Assembly: GCF_018860365.1 (NCBI RefSeq)
Contig: NZ_JAHKPO010000031.1
Location: 103,506-167,505, forward strand
Direction: 5' to 3'
Length of the DNA stretch: 64,000 nt
DNA from: Arenibacter algicola
Lineage (GTDB): Bacteria; Bacteroidota; Bacteroidia; Flavobacteriales; Flavobacteriaceae
A program made the translations under genes and the position numbers. The notes under the pieces were generated by a model that was not told the DNA's origin, ran no database searches, and saw nothing but the letters and a program-made list of their open reading frames with translations. Every line of letters begins with the position of its first letter. Positions within the stretch are counted from its first letter, which is position 1. This document shows, piece after piece, positions 27,416 through 35,317 of this stretch.

Positions 27416-27431
27416 GCGTTTACTTTTTTAT

Positions 27432-27439
27432 CAAAAATA
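27432..27439 (-). promoter_or_regulatory. Bacteroidetes -7 promoter box before gldA
   Basis: On the minus strand TATTTTTG fits TAnnTTTG, 16 bases before the gldA ATG. The -33 element is not clear. Confidence 0.45.
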
Positions 27440-27559
27440 ATGCAAATTAGTGAAACCTAGTTTTAATTATCGATATGATAAAATTTTGACCTTCAACGGC
27501 GATTTTTTGGTGTTGATAGTGTTAATTGTTCTAATTTGTTCTTCGTAATTCGCAAAAAT

Positions 27560-27594
27560 ATACCGATTTAGGGATTTAATCGGTATTATTTTTT
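27560..27594. terminator. Isolated hairpin with flanking T runs between gldA and the pheA leader
   Basis: ATACCGATT (27560-27568) pairs with AATCGGTAT (27578-27586) around a nine-base loop. TATTATTTTTT follows on the plus strand, and the minus strand reads TATATTTTTG after the stem. It looks like a bidirectional intrinsic terminator, although both neighbouring genes read away from it. Confidence 0.65.
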
Positions 27595-27682
27595 GCTTTA
27601 AACTGAATTAAATAAAAAAATGTTAGCGTAAATGCTGTTTTATAAATTTAATTATTAATTTAGCCGGAGTTTTACAAGAAAA

Positions 27683-27754
27683 ATGACAAAGCAATATTTC
27701 TGGAACGGTTTTAGTTTTTACTTCTTTTTTAAGGGAGGTAAGGGACTGTTCTAG
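27683..27754 (+). CDS. Phenylalanine-rich leader peptide of the aromatic operon
   Basis: A 23-codon frame too short for ordinary gene calling. Residues 1-10 are MTKQYFWNGF and residues 11-23 are SFYFFFKGGKGLF, so seven of 23 codons are Phe, with two Tyr and one Trp; Phe14-Phe16 are consecutive. GGAG lies 13 bases before the ATG. It ends 24 bases before a strong terminator that precedes a Phe/Tyr biosynthesis operon. By analogy with pheL and trpL I infer that ribosome stalling at the Phe codons when charged tRNA-Phe is scarce prevents termination. Composition and position together make a chance frame unlikely. Confidence 0.85.
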   Translation: MTKQYFWNGFSFYFFFKGGKGLF

Positions 27755-27809
27755 CATATTTTAAAATATATATAGATAAAAGTCCTGTGAAAACCAGGAC
27801 TTTTTTTTT
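27742..27809 (+). promoter_or_regulatory. Transcription attenuator: antiterminator/terminator switch upstream of pheA
   Basis: The antiterminator candidate pairs GGGACT (27742-27747, near the end of the leader frame) with AGTCCT (27781-27786), five Watson-Crick pairs and one G-U. A 14-base palindrome ATATTTTAAAATAT (27757-27770) can stack in the loop. AGTCCT is also the 5' arm of the terminator, so the two forms exclude each other. A ribosome stalled at codons 14-16 (27722-27730) leaves 27742 onward free; one at the stop codon covers it. Confidence 0.72.
27779..27809 (+). terminator. Intrinsic terminator of the phe attenuator
   Basis: AAAGTCCTG (27779-27787) pairs with CAGGACTTT (27795-27803) around a seven-base loop, followed by nine T residues (27801-27809). 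It is 85 bases before the prephenate dehydratase start and has no full-length gene before it on this strand. Confidence 0.92.
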
Positions 27810-27893
27810 GGATATAACTTTCGAAAAGGGAGTGGGGTTACCAAGGAGTTTAGCGGTAAGTCTCTGATAGACCGAAAGATAATTAAAAAAGGG

Positions 27894-28724
27894 GTGAAAT
27901 TAAAAATTGCAATACAAGGTATTAAAGGTTCTAACCATCATCAGGTGGCGAAGGATTATTTTGGCGATGATGTTACATTCGTGGAATGTTCATCCTTCGA
28001 TATTTTGGTAGATCACTTGATCAATAAAACAGCGGATAAGGGGGTAATGGCCATAGAGAATTCCATTGCGGGTTCCATTATACCCAACTACGCCCTGGTC
28101 TTCCATAAAAACCTTCATATAATTGGGGAGCAATATTTAAATATACATCATAACCTGATGGCTTTAAAGGGGCAGACCATTGATGATATAAAAGAGGTTC
28201 GCTCCCATCCAATGGCACTGCTGCAGTGTAATGAATTTTTTAAAAATTACGGGCACATCAAACTGGTGGAAGATGTGGATACTGCTGAGACAGCAAAAAA
28301 AATCCAGGAAAATCAGTTAATGGGGGTAGCGGCCATTGCGCCAAAAGTTGCTGCCGAACTGTACGATTTGGAAATTATACATTCTGAAATACAGACCATA
28401 AAGGATAATGCTACTAGGTTTATAATTGTAAAGACACAAAATAAGGCTTTACCGGAGAATGAAATTAATAAGGCATCGGTGCGTTTTATCACTGATCATA
28501 AACGAGGTAGTCTTGCTGCTATTTTGAATGTGATGAGCGATTGTAACTTGAACCTTACTAAGATACAATCCCTTCCGGTAATTCAGACGCCCTGGAAGTA
28601 TTCCTTCTTTGTTGATGTAACTTTTGAAAAATATAAACATTTTGAAAAAGCAAAGGCTTTATTGGAAATTATGGCCGAAGAATTTAAAGTATTGGGAGAA
28701 TATAAAAATGCCAGAGTATTATGA
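27894..28724 (+). CDS. pheA: Prephenate dehydratase with ACT domain
   Basis: Converts prephenate to phenylpyruvate, the committed step to phenylalanine; 276 residues. The catalytic domain (about 3-180) has IAIQGIKGS, VMAIENSIAGSI and the catalytic ATRF (Thr174, Arg175, Phe176). The ACT domain (about 195-276) has RGSLAAILNVM, but the usual ESRP effector motif reads QSLP (225-228). The start is GTG, chosen because the conserved protein begins there and no ATG lies just upstream. First structural gene of the operon, behind a Phe-codon attenuator; it overlaps the next gene by four bases. Confidence 0.95.
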   Translation: MKLKIAIQGIKGSNHHQVAKDYFGDDVTFVECSSFDILVDHLINKTADKGVMAIENSIAGSIIPNYALVFHKNLHIIGEQYLNIHHNLMALKGQTIDDIKEVRSHPMALLQCNEFFKNYGHIKLVEDVDTAETAKKIQENQLMGVAAIAPKVAAELYDLEIIHSEIQTIKDNATRFIIVKTQNKALPENEINKASVRFITDHKRGSLAAILNVMSDCNLNLTKIQSLPVIQTPWKYSFFVDVTFEKYKHFEKAKALLEIMAEEFKVLGEYKNARVL

Positions 28725-29863
28725 TTACGGCAAACAGATTAAATACAGTTGAAGAATACTACTTTTCTAAAAAGCTTAGGGAAGTTAGGGGATTAATGGC
28801 AGAAGGAAGGCCTATTATAAATATGGGAATTGGAAGTCCTGATTTGGAGCCATCCATGGAGGTGCAGAATGCGGTAAAAGAGGCATTGACGCATGATGGG
28901 GCGCATCAATACCAGAGTTATCAGGGCTTGCCAGAGCTAAGGGAGGCCTTTGCAACTTTCTATAAAAACAAATTTGGGGTAACGGTAAATCCACAAAATG
29001 AAGTATTGCCCTTGATGGGGTCCAAGGAAGGTATCATGCACATTAGTCTGGCCTTTTTGAACCCTGGAGATGAGGTGTTGATTCCCAATCCTGGGTATCC
29101 TACTTACACGTCGGTAACCAATTTGGTTGGGGCAGTGCCGAGGTATTATGATCTGATAGGTAAAAATGGTTGGTTTCCGGATTTGGAAGAATTGAAGCGG
29201 CAAGACCTAACAAAAGTGAAGTTGATGTGGACTAGTTATCCACATATGCCAACAGGTGCTACGGCAAGTAGGGAACAATTGACAGATCTTGTAGCTTTTG
29301 CCCAAGAAAATGATATTTTATTGGTTAATGACAATCCCTATAGTTTTGTGTTGAACCAGAATCCTATAAGTATTTTGGAGATGGAGGGGGCTATGGATGT
29401 GGCCTTGGAATTGAATTCCTTAAGCAAGACCTTTAATATGGCAGGTTGGCGAGTTGGGATGGTTCTAGGGAGCAGTGAGCATATCAATGCCGTTTTAAAA
29501 GTAAAGAGCAATATGGATTCCGGGATGTTCTACGGGATCCAAAAGGGAGCCATCGCCGCTTTAAACAGTAGTGAATCATGGTTTAGTGAATTAAACAAGG
29601 TGTATCATGAGCGGCGGGAATTAATGTTCGCTTTGGCGGATAAGCTGGATTGCACGTATGATAAAAATGCTGTAGGGATGTTCGTTTGGGCCAAATTACC
29701 TTCCGGGGTTTCGTCTTCTGAAAAGTTCATTGACGAGGTGCTCTATGACAAGAATATTTTTATTACTCCTGGAACTATTTTTGGTTCAAATGGGGAGGGG
29801 TATATTCGATTCTCATTGTGTGTTACGGCAGATAAGATTAAAGAAGCGATAGGTAGGTTTTAA
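28721..29863 (+). CDS. Class I/II PLP-dependent aminotransferase (probable aromatic aminotransferase)
   Basis: A 380-residue fold-type I aminotransferase. The Schiff-base Lys is Lys236 in NSLSKTFNMAGWRVG, with Arg244 nearby, and Arg371-like FSLCV near the end holds the carboxylate clamp (YIRFSLCV). The PLP ring motif, normally NPTG, reads MPTG (176-179). By position between prephenate dehydratase and prephenate dehydrogenase it probably transaminates phenylpyruvate and 4-hydroxyphenylpyruvate; specificity is inferred only from context. ATGA overlap with the upstream gene. Confidence 0.88.
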   Translation: MITANRLNTVEEYYFSKKLREVRGLMAEGRPIINMGIGSPDLEPSMEVQNAVKEALTHDGAHQYQSYQGLPELREAFATFYKNKFGVTVNPQNEVLPLMGSKEGIMHISLAFLNPGDEVLIPNPGYPTYTSVTNLVGAVPRYYDLIGKNGWFPDLEELKRQDLTKVKLMWTSYPHMPTGATASREQLTDLVAFAQENDILLVNDNPYSFVLNQNPISILEMEGAMDVALELNSLSKTFNMAGWRVGMVLGSSEHINAVLKVKSNMDSGMFYGIQKGAIAALNSSESWFSELNKVYHERRELMFALADKLDCTYDKNAVGMFVWAKLPSGVSSSEKFIDEVLYDKNIFITPGTIFGSNGEGYIRFSLCVTADKIKEAIGRF

Positions 29864-29972
29864 TAAGAAAATGAAATAAGAATATAGGAAAGAGGAAATG
29901 GAAAATGATAAAGTATAACTGGTTAATTCTTTGACTGTTTTCTAGCATTTTTTTCTCTGTTAACAATAAAAG

Positions 29973-30833
29973 ATGAATGTATTTGTAATTGGTATCGGAT
30001 TAATCGGAGGGTCTCTGGCCAAGGATATTAAACGCAATAGGCCGGAATCCAAAATTTATGGCATTGATGCCAATGAGGGACACTTGGATGAGGCTTTGTC
30101 ATTATCTTTGATAGATGAAAAGGCAGATTATGGTCAACTGAACCAGGCCGATTTCGTAATAGTGGGGATTCCTGTAGATGTTATGGTTCTGGAACTACCA
30201 AAAATATTGGATGCCATTAATGATGATGCGGTGGTAATTGACGTGGGATCTACAAAGTCCCTGATTTGCCATGTTGTGGAAAACCATCCCAAGAGAAGAA
30301 ATTTCCTTGCTTGCCACCCTATTGCGGGAACTGAATTTTCAGGTCCCTCTGCGGCCATAGAAGGTTTGTTTATGGGAAAGACCAATATCATTTGCGAAAT
30401 AGAGAAAACTGCCTTTAAATTACAGGAAAAAGCATTGGAACTTTTTCAGCAATTGGGGATGCGGATACGGTATATGAATCCGGAGGCACATGATAAACAC
30501 ATTGCCTATGTTTCACATTTGTCGCATATAAGTTCCTTTATGCTGGGAAAGACAGTAATTGAGAAAGAAAGGAATGAACGCGATATTTTTGATATGGCGG
30601 GCAGTGGTTTTGAAAGCACTGTTAGATTGGCAAAGAGTTCACCTGCCATGTGGACCCCAATTTTTAGGCAGAACAAGGATAATGTAGTTGAAACCTTGGG
30701 AGAATATATACAGAATTTGAAGGAGTTTAAAGCAATGTTGATAGCCGATGATTATGAAGGCATCTATAAGGAAATGAATAGTACCAATAAAATAAAGGAA
30801 ATATTAAACGGAATACCACTTAACAAAAAATAG
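29973..30833 (+). CDS. tyrA: Prephenate dehydrogenase
   Basis: NAD(P)-dependent oxidative decarboxylation of prephenate to 4-hydroxyphenylpyruvate, the branch to tyrosine; 286 residues. Rossmann motif GIGLIGGSLAKD (7-18). FLACHPIAGTEFSGPSAA (quoted in part) near residue 110 carries the catalytic His, and YVSHLSHISSFML near 180 is the second His-containing signature. No ACT domain at the C-terminus. 109 bases separate it from the aminotransferase; nothing else is seen in that gap. Confidence 0.95.
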   Translation: MNVFVIGIGLIGGSLAKDIKRNRPESKIYGIDANEGHLDEALSLSLIDEKADYGQLNQADFVIVGIPVDVMVLELPKILDAINDDAVVIDVGSTKSLICHVVENHPKRRNFLACHPIAGTEFSGPSAAIEGLFMGKTNIICEIEKTAFKLQEKALELFQQLGMRIRYMNPEAHDKHIAYVSHLSHISSFMLGKTVIEKERNERDIFDMAGSGFESTVRLAKSSPAMWTPIFRQNKDNVVETLGEYIQNLKEFKAMLIADDYEGIYKEMNSTNKIKEILNGIPLNKK

Positions 30834-30842
30834 AGTATAGAA

Positions 30843-31925
30843 ATGGAAAATTTAAAAGAAATGAGAACATGGTTGGACGATATGAAATTGGACCATCCGT
30901 TAGTAATTGCCGGGCCATGTAGTGCGGAAACAGAGGAGCAGGTGCTTCGAATTGCCAATGAGTTAAAAGATACCGATGTAAATTACTATCGTGCTGGTAT
31001 CTGGAAACCAAGAACGCGTCCTGGAATGTTTGAAGGGGTGGGAGCTTTAGGTTTAAAGTGGTTGCAAAAAGTTAAGGCGGAAACCGGTATGAAAACTTGT
31101 ACCGAAGTAGCTAATGCTGCCCATGTGAAGTTGGCATTGGAGCATGATGTTGATTTATTGTGGATTGGTGCAAGATCAACCGTAAGTCCATTTATAATGC
31201 AAGAAATTGCAGATGCTTTGGCTGGTACGGATAAAATTGTATTGGTAAAGAATCCAGTAAATCCGGATTTAGCTTTATGGCTAGGAGGAATCGAAAGATT
31301 ATATACCGCCGGTGTTAAAAACTTAGGTGCCATTCATAGAGGTTTCTCTACTTATGAAAAAACAAAATATAGGAACATTCCCGAATGGCAATTAGCGATC
31401 GAGTTTCAAAATAAATTTCCTGATTTGCCTTTAATCAATGATCCTTCGCACATCACAGGGAATAGGGAAATGATTTTTGATGTTTCGCAAACTGCTTTGG
31501 ATCTTAATTTTGATGGTCTTATGATCGAAACCCATTTCGATCCTGATAACGCATGGAGTGATGCCGCACAACAGGTAACTCCGGCCAAATTGATCCAGAT
31601 TATGCGAGATTTGAAAATTAGAAAAGAGTCGGATTCGGAAGCAGAGTATACTAGTCAACTTAGTAACCTGAGAGCGCAAATAGATGTTCTTGATAGCCAG
31701 TTGATAGAAATGCTAGGTAAAAGAATGAAGATCTCTGATGGGATTGGGTTATTAAAGAAGCAAAAAAATGTTGCTGTTTTGCAATCTAACAGATGGAATC
31801 AGATTTTAGGTGCCATGATCCTGGAAGGGGAAGCAAAAGGATTAAGTGAGGAATTTGTTTTAAAGATGTTTAAGGCAATTCACCAGGAATCCATAAATCA
31901 CCAAGAGAAGATTATCAACTCATAA
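30843..31925 (+). CDS. Bifunctional DAHP synthase / chorismate mutase
   Basis: A fusion catalysing the first step of the shikimate pathway (PEP plus erythrose 4-phosphate to DAHP) and the chorismate to prephenate step. The N-terminal DAHP synthase (about 1-265) has VIAGPCSAET, RAGIWKPRTRPG, LVKNPVNPD and LINDPSHITG, typical of the KDO8P-like type I-beta enzymes. The C-terminal AroQ chorismate mutase (about 275-360) has LRAQIDVLDSQLIEMLGKRM. In such fusions prephenate or chorismate commonly feedback-inhibits the synthase through the mutase domain. Nine bases after tyrA; last gene before a strong terminator. Confidence 0.95.
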   Translation: MENLKEMRTWLDDMKLDHPLVIAGPCSAETEEQVLRIANELKDTDVNYYRAGIWKPRTRPGMFEGVGALGLKWLQKVKAETGMKTCTEVANAAHVKLALEHDVDLLWIGARSTVSPFIMQEIADALAGTDKIVLVKNPVNPDLALWLGGIERLYTAGVKNLGAIHRGFSTYEKTKYRNIPEWQLAIEFQNKFPDLPLINDPSHITGNREMIFDVSQTALDLNFDGLMIETHFDPDNAWSDAAQQVTPAKLIQIMRDLKIRKESDSEAEYTSQLSNLRAQIDVLDSQLIEMLGKRMKISDGIGLLKKQKNVAVLQSNRWNQILGAMILEGEAKGLSEEFVLKMFKAIHQESINHQEKIINS

Positions 31926-31947
31926 ACTATTTTATTGGTATACCGTT

Positions 31948-31977
31948 AAAACCACGCCTAATGGCGTGGTTTTTTTT
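31948..31977 (+). terminator. Intrinsic terminator of the aromatic operon
   Basis: AAAACCACGCC and GGCGTGGTTTT pair around a TAAT loop, followed by a run of T residues. It lies 22 bases after the DAHP synthase-chorismate mutase stop. Confidence 0.93.
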
Positions 31978-32087
31978 ATGTTCAATGTTTTCTTTTGGTT
32001 TCAGGCGAATTATTTGTTGTGCCCCTGCTTTAAGAAAATTCTGGATGCAGTTAAAATTGGATGACGGATATTTGATAAAGTTAATTG

Positions 32088-32120
32088 TTTGTATAATTTA
32101 GTGTAACAAATCTACTTTTG
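32088..32120 (+). promoter_or_regulatory. Bacteroidetes-type promoter before the DUF2807 gene
   Basis: TTTG (32088-32091), 21 bases, then TACTTTTG (32113-32120), a full match to TTTG-N17-23-TAnnTTTG. The start codon lies about 85 bases downstream, leaving a leader of about 75 bases in which I see no structure. Confidence 0.6.
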
Positions 32121-32206
32121 TACCATCTTTACCAAGTGAATGGAACTAATAGTTCAAAGTTTCCCCCAAATGCTTTAATGGAAGTTTAATAAAAATATTA
32201 ATGATA

Positions 32207-32881
32207 ATGAAAAATGTTTTGGTAATTGGTTTTGTATGTCTATCGTTTATAGGGTATTCCCAGCGAATAGTTGATAAATCGGTAGGTGATTTTAACGAGG
32301 TAAAGGTTTATGATTTGATAGAGGTGAATCTTATTAAATCTAATGAGAATAAGGTTTTGGTAAAAGGGGATAACGTGGATGATATCCAGATTGTAAATAA
32401 AAAAGGAGTCCTTAAAATAAAGATGGAACTGGATAAAAAGTTTCACGGAGAAAACACCTTTGTGGAGGTGTATTTTAAAAATATAGACCTAATTGACGGA
32501 AATGAGGGCGCAAGAATTACGGTCAACGAAACCTTAAGCCAGGAAAAGATTGAACTGAAGACCCAGGAAGGGGCCAAAATAAAGGTTGGACTAGATGTTC
32601 ACCAATTGGTCGTAAGATGTGTTACCGGAGGTAATGTTGAGGCCTCGGGAAAAACTATAAATCAGGAGGTAGTTTTAAATACAGGGGGAGTTTTTGAAGG
32701 TAAACCGCTTCTTAGTGAGAAAGCCAGTATTAAGATAACGGCTGCCGGAGAGGCGGCAATGTTTGCTTCGGAGGCAATAGATATTAATATCAAAGCTGGA
32801 GGGGATGTGTACGTTTACGGAAACCCAAAATCGGTCAATAAGAATACATTTGCTGGTGGAAGGGTGAAAATTATGGATTAG
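32207..32881 (+). CDS. Secreted DUF2807 (GIN domain) protein
   Basis: About 224 residues with a signal peptide (about 1-18, cleavage after GYSQ). The rest is a head-GIN-domain/auto-transporter-adhesin-like beta helix: repeated short strands such as VGDFNEVKVYDLIEVNL, EGARITVNETLSQEKIEL and GGNVEASGKTINQEVVL. Such proteins are abundant in Bacteroidetes and are thought to sit in the periplasm or at the surface; the function is unknown. ATG at 32201 is an alternative start two codons upstream. Confidence 0.88.
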   Translation: MKNVLVIGFVCLSFIGYSQRIVDKSVGDFNEVKVYDLIEVNLIKSNENKVLVKGDNVDDIQIVNKKGVLKIKMELDKKFHGENTFVEVYFKNIDLIDGNEGARITVNETLSQEKIELKTQEGAKIKVGLDVHQLVVRCVTGGNVEASGKTINQEVVLNTGGVFEGKPLLSEKASIKITAAGEAAMFASEAIDINIKAGGDVYVYGNPKSVNKNTFAGGRVKIMD

Positions 32882-32914
32882 TACGACTTTTTTTTAAACA
32901 CGATTGTAAAAATA

Positions 32915-32949
32915 AAACCCGGCCAAATGGACCGGGTTTAGTTTTTTTT
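32915..32949. terminator. Bidirectional terminator between convergent genes
   Basis: AAACCCGG (32915-32922) pairs with CCGGGTTT (32932-32939). Eight T residues follow at 32942-32949, and on the minus strand the stem is followed by TTATTTTTAC. It serves the DUF2807 gene and the convergent secreted protein. Confidence 0.85.
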
Positions 32950-32963
32950 GATGCCCTAGAAGA

Positions 32964-33404
32964 TTATTTCTTAAAGATGTATCGGGTAATAAAAATGCCC
33001 TGACCATCGTCTTTGCCACTATCGCTTTCAACGGCACTGGTAACAAAGGCCAGTTCCCATCCTTCGGCCACCATGGCATTTATTTTTGATGATATCAAGG
33101 CGTCATTGGCAGCAATATTCTGGAATCTGATTCCTCCAATATTGTAAAAATTTAAAAGTTTGGTTTCTTCAAAATTTTTCACCCGTATATCACCTCGGTC
33201 AGATTTATTTCTTGTATTGTCTTCATCAGTTTGTTCACTGGTGAATTCCTTATAATCCCTATCCTCTGTGGCGCTAATGAGCCGTGATCTTCCCAAGCCA
33301 CTGGGGACTATGGATTCGACACTGGTGATTACTTTAAATTGTTGGGCATTTACATCCATAATGGCTGTAATTACTAGACAAGCAATGAGCAGAAAGTTTT
33401 TCAT
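32964..33404 (-). CDS. Secreted hypothetical protein
   Basis: A 146-residue protein I do not recognise. Residues 1-20 form a clear signal peptide (cleavage after VNAQ). The body has a charged, probably disordered stretch (about 45-75, rich in Asp, Glu, Arg) and then a compact part with NFYNIGGIRFQNIA and MVAEGWELAFVTSAVES, ending ITRYIFKK. GWELAFVT followed by YIFKK is reminiscent of small DUF4177-like domains, but I would not assign it. Divergent from rsgA. Confidence 0.72.
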   Translation of the reverse strand: MKNFLLIACLVITAIMDVNAQQFKVITSVESIVPSGLGRSRLISATEDRDYKEFTSEQTDEDNTRNKSDRGDIRVKNFEETKLLNFYNIGGIRFQNIAANDALISSKINAMVAEGWELAFVTSAVESDSGKDDGQGIFITRYIFKK

Positions 33405-33508
33405 TTTTCGTGTTTTTATGATTTATGATTGTTTAACAACGATGAATTTTAAAAGCTAGTATAAAACTAAAGTTGTTTCTTTGTAAACAAATATGTCAGA
33501 ACTCTTTA

Positions 33509-34459
33509 ATGGAAGGAACCGTATATAAATCTACTGGAAGTTGGTACAGCGTAAGAACCGCTGAAGGGGCTTTCTACGAATGCCGGATCAAAGGGAAATT
33601 TCGGCTCAAGGGAATAAAGAGCACCAATCCTGTCTCCGTTGGGGATGTGGTGGTATTTGACGTGGATGGGGCCGATGAAAATTTCCAGGGTATTATTACC
33701 GAAATTAAGGATAGGAAGAACTATATAATTAGAAAGTCGGTAAATCTATCCAAGCAAACCCATATTATTGCTGCTAATTTGGATCAGGTTTTCCTGATAG
33801 TAACCTTAAACAATCCGCCCACTTTTACAAGTTTTATAGATCGTTTTTTGGTGACCTCCGAGGCGTACCATATTCCTGCTATTTTGCTTTTTAATAAGAT
33901 AGATACCTATAGTGAAGAGGAGCTTGATGAGATAAAATATCTAGCTAACCTTTACAGGGAAATTGGTTATACGTGTATAGGGATTTCTGCCAAGACCGGA
34001 AAAAATGTGGATAAGGTAAAGGAATTGATGATAGGAAAAACAAGTATGTTTTCGGGGCATTCCGGAGTGGGGAAATCCACCTTGGTCAATGCCATAGAGC
34101 CTCAATTGGACTTGAAGACCAAAAAAATATCCTCCCAGCATATGCAGGGGCAGCACACTACCACTTTCGCGGAAATGTTCGATTTGGAATGTGGGGCCAA
34201 GATTATCGATACCCCTGGAATCAAAGGATTTGGTATAGTAGATATGGAGAAGGAGGAAATAGGGGATTATTTTCCAGAATTCTTTAAGTTAAAAGGCGAA
34301 TGCAAGTTTAATAATTGCCTGCATTTGGATGAACCCCATTGTGCAGTAAAGAAGGCCTTGGAGAATAATGAAGTGGCTTGGAGCAGGTACAAGAGTTATG
34401 TGCAAATGTTGAGCGGGGAACAAGAGAATTATAGAATGGATATTTACGGGGAAAAGTAA
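33509..34459 (+). CDS. rsgA: Ribosome small subunit-dependent GTPase RsgA
   Basis: Circularly permuted GTPase that checks 30S maturation. With the start at 33509 it has 316 residues; an in-frame ATG 12 codons earlier lacks conservation. An N-terminal OB fold (MEGTVYKSTGSWYSVRT) is followed by G4 LLFNKID, G1 GHSGVGKST and G3 DTPGIKGFG, in the permuted order, then a zinc-binding end with Cys, Cys, His and Cys (FNNCLHLDEPHCAV). Stop and the dtd start overlap by one base (TAATG). Confidence 0.96.
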   Translation: MEGTVYKSTGSWYSVRTAEGAFYECRIKGKFRLKGIKSTNPVSVGDVVVFDVDGADENFQGIITEIKDRKNYIIRKSVNLSKQTHIIAANLDQVFLIVTLNNPPTFTSFIDRFLVTSEAYHIPAILLFNKIDTYSEEELDEIKYLANLYREIGYTCIGISAKTGKNVDKVKELMIGKTSMFSGHSGVGKSTLVNAIEPQLDLKTKKISSQHMQGQHTTTFAEMFDLECGAKIIDTPGIKGFGIVDMEKEEIGDYFPEFFKLKGECKFNNCLHLDEPHCAVKKALENNEVAWSRYKSYVQMLSGEQENYRMDIYGEK

Positions 34460-34911
34460 TGCGTGCAACAATACAAAGGGTAGCCACTGCGAGTGTAACG
34501 GTAGATGGGAAAGTAATCTCAAAAATTTCGAACGGACTACTTATATTTTTGGGAATAGAGGATGCGGATACAGTCGATGATATTAAGTGGCTTTCCAATA
34601 AAATTGTAAACCTCAGGATTTTTAATGATGGGAATGGAGTTATGAATTTGTCCCTGCTTCAGGAGGAGGGAGAGGCCTTGGTAATTAGTCAATTTACGTT
34701 ACATGCATCCACAAAGAAAGGAAATAGGCCAAGTTATATAAAAGCTGCAAAACCGGAGATTGCTATTCCCCTGTATGAAAGTTTTGTGGCCCAATTGGAA
34801 AAAGATCTTGGAAAAAAGGTTGGAACTGGTGTTTTTGGAGCGGACATGAAAGTGGCGCTGCTTAACGATGGGCCGGTAACCATTCAAATAGATACAAAAA
34901 ATAGAGAATAA
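34459..34911 (+). CDS. dtd: D-aminoacyl-tRNA deacylase
   Basis: Removes D-amino acids mistakenly attached to tRNA; 150 residues, the normal size. The two family motifs are SQFTLHAST (near 77-85, usual SQFTLYA) and NDGPVTIQID near the C-terminus with the cross-subunit Gly-Pro. Both its start and its stop overlap neighbours by one base (TAATG), so rsgA, dtd and the MazG-like gene are translationally coupled. Confidence 0.96.
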   Translation: MRATIQRVATASVTVDGKVISKISNGLLIFLGIEDADTVDDIKWLSNKIVNLRIFNDGNGVMNLSLLQEEGEALVISQFTLHASTKKGNRPSYIKAAKPEIAIPLYESFVAQLEKDLGKKVGTGVFGADMKVALLNDGPVTIQIDTKNRE

Positions 34912-35237
34912 TGAACATAGAAAACGCACAGGAAGCTGTTGACGAATGGATCAAGGCCCATGGGGTACGCTATTTTAACGAACTTACCAATATGGCCCAA
35001 CTTACAGAGGAAGTAGGGGAGGTGGCTAGAATAATTGCCAGGCGTTATGGGGAGCAAAGTGAAAAGGAGTCGGACAAGGATAAAGATTTAGGGGAAGAAT
35101 TGGCAGATGTGCTTTTTGTGGTACTGTGTCTGGCCAATCAGACGGGAATAAACTTACAGGAGTCTTTTGATAAAAAATTAAACCTTAAGGCCAAACGCGA
35201 TCATGACCGCCACCACAACAATAAAAAGCTGAAATAG
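34911..35237 (+). CDS. MazG-like nucleotide pyrophosphohydrolase
   Basis: A 108-residue single-domain MazG-type all-alpha NTP pyrophosphohydrolase, likely a house-cleaning enzyme that hydrolyses (d)NTPs to monophosphates. The metal-binding motifs are EEVGEVAR (about 29-36) and EELADVLF (about 62-69), giving the ExxE...ExxD pattern. The tail is Lys- and His-rich. Third gene of the coupled rsgA-dtd unit. Confidence 0.92.
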   Translation: MNIENAQEAVDEWIKAHGVRYFNELTNMAQLTEEVGEVARIIARRYGEQSEKESDKDKDLGEELADVLFVVLCLANQTGINLQESFDKKLNLKAKRDHDRHHNNKKLK

Positions 35238-35240
35238 TGC

Positions 35241-35248
35241 TATATTTG
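35241..35248 (+). promoter_or_regulatory. Bacteroidetes -7 promoter box before aroA
   Basis: TATATTTG, an exact TAnnTTTG, four bases after the MazG-like stop and about 70 bases before aroA. No TTG box is seen 17-23 bases upstream. Confidence 0.5.
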
Positions 35249-35317
35249 TCGTTTGTTTTTGTGCATTCATTCCAAAACAAAAAATTAAGCAAATAAGTCT
35301 AAATAATTCCATATAAA

